Part shown: positions 63,130-64,000 of the stretch, one piece after another
Numbering within the stretch: position 1 is the stretch's first letter
Layout: the number at the start of each line of letters is the position of its first letter
DNA from: Dermanyssus gallinae
Lineage: Eukaryota > Arthropoda > Arachnida > Mesostigmata > Dermanyssidae
NCBI GenBank assembly: GCA_003439945.1
Contig: QVRM01007078.1
Coordinates: forward strand, 1-64,000
Reading direction: 5' to 3'
DNA: 64,000 nucleotides
Made by a program: the position numbers and the translations under genes
Notes under the pieces: model-generated
The model's input: only the letters and a program-made list of their open reading frames with translations
Told to the model about the DNA's origin: nothing
Databases searched by the model: none

Positions 63130-63130
<1 letters not shown>
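61810..63130 (-). mobile_element. Complete mariner transposon (1321 bp)
   Basis: The ends are 32-bp terminal inverted repeats at 61810-61841 and 63099-63130. They match at 25 of 32 positions; the shared inner block is TATCGCGACTTTTG and the outer block GTGTGTTCAA. Each end abuts a TA dinucleotide (61808-61809 and 63131-63132), the usual mariner target duplication. On the left, a (TA)n tract ends about five bases before the target TA; on the right a (TA)n tract starts directly. The element therefore appears to have jumped into a TA microsatellite. It encodes an uninterrupted transposase on the minus strand. Confidence 0.95.
61864..62925 (-). CDS. Mariner transposase, intact
   Basis: DDE/D-superfamily transposase of the mariner family (IS630-Tc1-mariner), catalysing cut-and-paste transposition at TA sites. 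It is 353 residues from Met at 62925, within the usual 340-360 range; an upstream in-frame Met (62970) would add 15 atypical residues. The N-terminal 110 residues form the paired helix-turn-helix DNA-binding region (NVYRWYKMFSEGRED, ITVREVAEDLNIS). The catalytic triad is visible: Asp154 in TGDESWVYGYD, Asp249 in HHDNAPAHTS and Asp284 in LAPCDFF, with 34 residues between the last two (D34D). The linker motif usually written WVPHEL reads FVPKLL. There are no frameshifts or stops. Promoter not identified. The intact frame is compatible with recent activity, though the two inverted repeats have diverged from each other. Confidence 0.95.
   Translation of the reverse strand: MDQRTCIKFCVKNEIKCADAFRMLTVAYGEATLDRSNVYRWYKMFSEGREDVNDEERAGRPSTSTTDEKINEVEKMVLANRRITVREVAEDLNISIGSCHSIFINDLGMRRVAAKFVPKLLNCDQKQHRMNIANEMLDSVRDDPNLLQRVITGDESWVYGYDVETKAQSSQWKLPHEPRPKKARQVRSNVKVLLTVFFDCRGVVHHEFLPQGRTVNKEYYLQVMRNLREAIRQKRPDLWKNKNWLLHHDNAPAHTSLLVREFLAKNNTLMMPQPPYSPDLAPCDFFLFPKLKRPMKGRRYATLDEIKTASKEELNKIKKNGFLKCFEDWKNRWHKCIISHGDYFEEDKIDIHE

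Positions 63131-63161
<31 letters not shown>
63131..63161. repeat. (TA)n tract right of mariner
   Basis: Begins immediately at the right mariner inverted repeat; the other half of the split microsatellite. Confidence 0.9.
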
Positions 63162-63165
<4 letters not shown>

Positions 63166-63255
63166 ATCTATGGAGACAGCACAAATGCTCTGAACTTCAG
63201 CAACCGTATCGCTGATGATGGTGGCGGCGCCACTAGCGGTATAGAATTTGCAGGG

Positions 63256-63270
63256 GGGGGGGGGGGGGGT
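63256..63270. repeat. Homopolymer G run
   Basis: About 15 G. Comparable homopolymers are C runs at 2734-2750 and 34607-34622 and a G run at 21090-21102. Confidence 0.85.
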
Positions 63271-63469
63271 GTATAGGATTATGGCAGATGTGGCGTACGC
63301 TCACTAACCATTACTTGCTTGTGCGCCCGCCCGCTTGGTCGAGTGCTCACTTACTGTGCGACCCCCGCTAATGCCCCAACACAGGCCAGTTCCAGAGCAA
63401 CCAAGTCCGCGCAGAAGGTCATCTGAAGTGCCTGCAATATGATGCAAAGTCATTTAATAAGGAATAAAA

Positions 63470-63850
63470 ATGGAGCTACAATTGTCTCCCGAGATCGTGT
63501 GCACAGGCAATATTACTCTATCTCGTATAGAGTCGGCTGGGACCACTTCAGCAGCGTGCCCCGGACGGATGCCGCGTTCCCGCGTTGGATGTCAAGGTCG
63601 AGGCGCTGTCTCAAGAAAGCCGCAGATGTTTTGTCTCCAGTTGCAAGGTTTAGCTGCTCACCGACTCTGTGGAGAAGCTTGCGAGTCAAGTTGCCAGGAC
63701 CGCCCAAGGTTTCGAACGCTAGGGGTTGAAACTCATGTGGGTAACCTATTGAGGCGTATTTTGCGAGCTTCCTTGCCTCGGCTAGATTACCAGCGTGGCC
63801 TGCTGAGATCGCCCCGCCACCGACCATTGAAGGTGCTAATGATGCTAAGT
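63470..63850 (-). mobile_element. Sister-subfamily REL-type non-LTR fragment (copy 9)
   Basis: Minus strand, open from 63827 to 63513 (104 codons, starting at a Met that aligns with copy 8). It reads MVGGGAISAGHAGNLAEARK, YASIGYPHEFQPLAFETLGG, KLLHRVGEQLNLATGDK and AAFLRQRLDLDIQRGNAASV. The 3' UTR carries GGAGACAATTGTAGCTCC (about 63473-63490 on the plus strand). Homology to copy 8 begins at nearly the same point (CATTAGC). It is a short remnant with no nuclease core. Confidence 0.65.
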
Positions 63851-64000
63851 CAAGGTGGTCACTGTATCACCAGCGCCAGTAGCGGCAGCAGCAGCAGCAA
63901 CAGAGTAAGACAATAAATAAAAACCGAAATGCCGATTGATCGGTTTTTGGTTTATTACTTCATCCGTCATTACCGCCAGCACCGTTAGCAAAACCACCCC

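Overview
This is a eukaryotic nuclear window, gene-poor and repeat-rich. It is most likely from an arthropod. The only recognisable host gene is a bilaterian netrin with introns, and the rest is AT-rich DNA full of (TA)n, (TAA)n and (CAA)n microsatellites, non-LTR retrotransposon remnants and mariner elements. A mite or other chelicerate with a microsatellite-rich genome is my best guess, but that is inference. Nothing bacterial or plasmid-like was seen (no operons, CRISPR array or rRNA).

Layout. 1-15.2 kb is non-coding sequence with long triplet and dinucleotide repeats. It holds one 5'-truncated retroelement copy set between two (TAA)n tracts (4.0-4.8 kb), a reverse transcriptase remnant (12.1-12.6 kb) and a fragment of a second non-LTR family (13.8-14.0 kb). 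15.2-16.6 kb (minus strand) is the first coding exon of netrin: signal peptide, laminin N-terminal domain with a large low-complexity insert, first LE domain and a clean GTGAGT splice donor. 16.6-18.6 kb is GC-richer upstream sequence that may hold the netrin 5' UTR or promoter. 18.6-33.2 kb is intergenic, with a second (TAA)n-flanked retroelement copy, reverse transcriptase scraps, a decayed mariner (29.5-30.4 kb) and a degenerate non-LTR copy that carries a 165-bp insertion with a 13-bp target duplication (32.2-33.2 kb). 39.9-42.4 kb has two more copies of the (TAA)n-associated family in tandem. 44.5-45.3 kb repeats the 32-33 kb non-LTR family. 49-58.5 kb is a transposon cluster: further copies of the (TAA)n family and its sister subfamily, plus one nearly full-length but broken CR1/jockey-type element (51.36-55.3 kb). 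60.1-60.4 kb is an endonuclease fragment. 61.8-63.1 kb is a complete mariner with an unbroken 353-residue transposase, set inside a (TA)n tract.

The strongest pattern is that mobile elements sit inside simple repeats. Copies of a restriction-like-endonuclease non-LTR family lie in (TAA)n with repeat on both sides, and they share a 3'-terminal motif containing ACAATTGT. The two mariners abut (TA)n. No genes act together in a pathway here. Most long open frames in the window are translations of triplet repeats and were not annotated.
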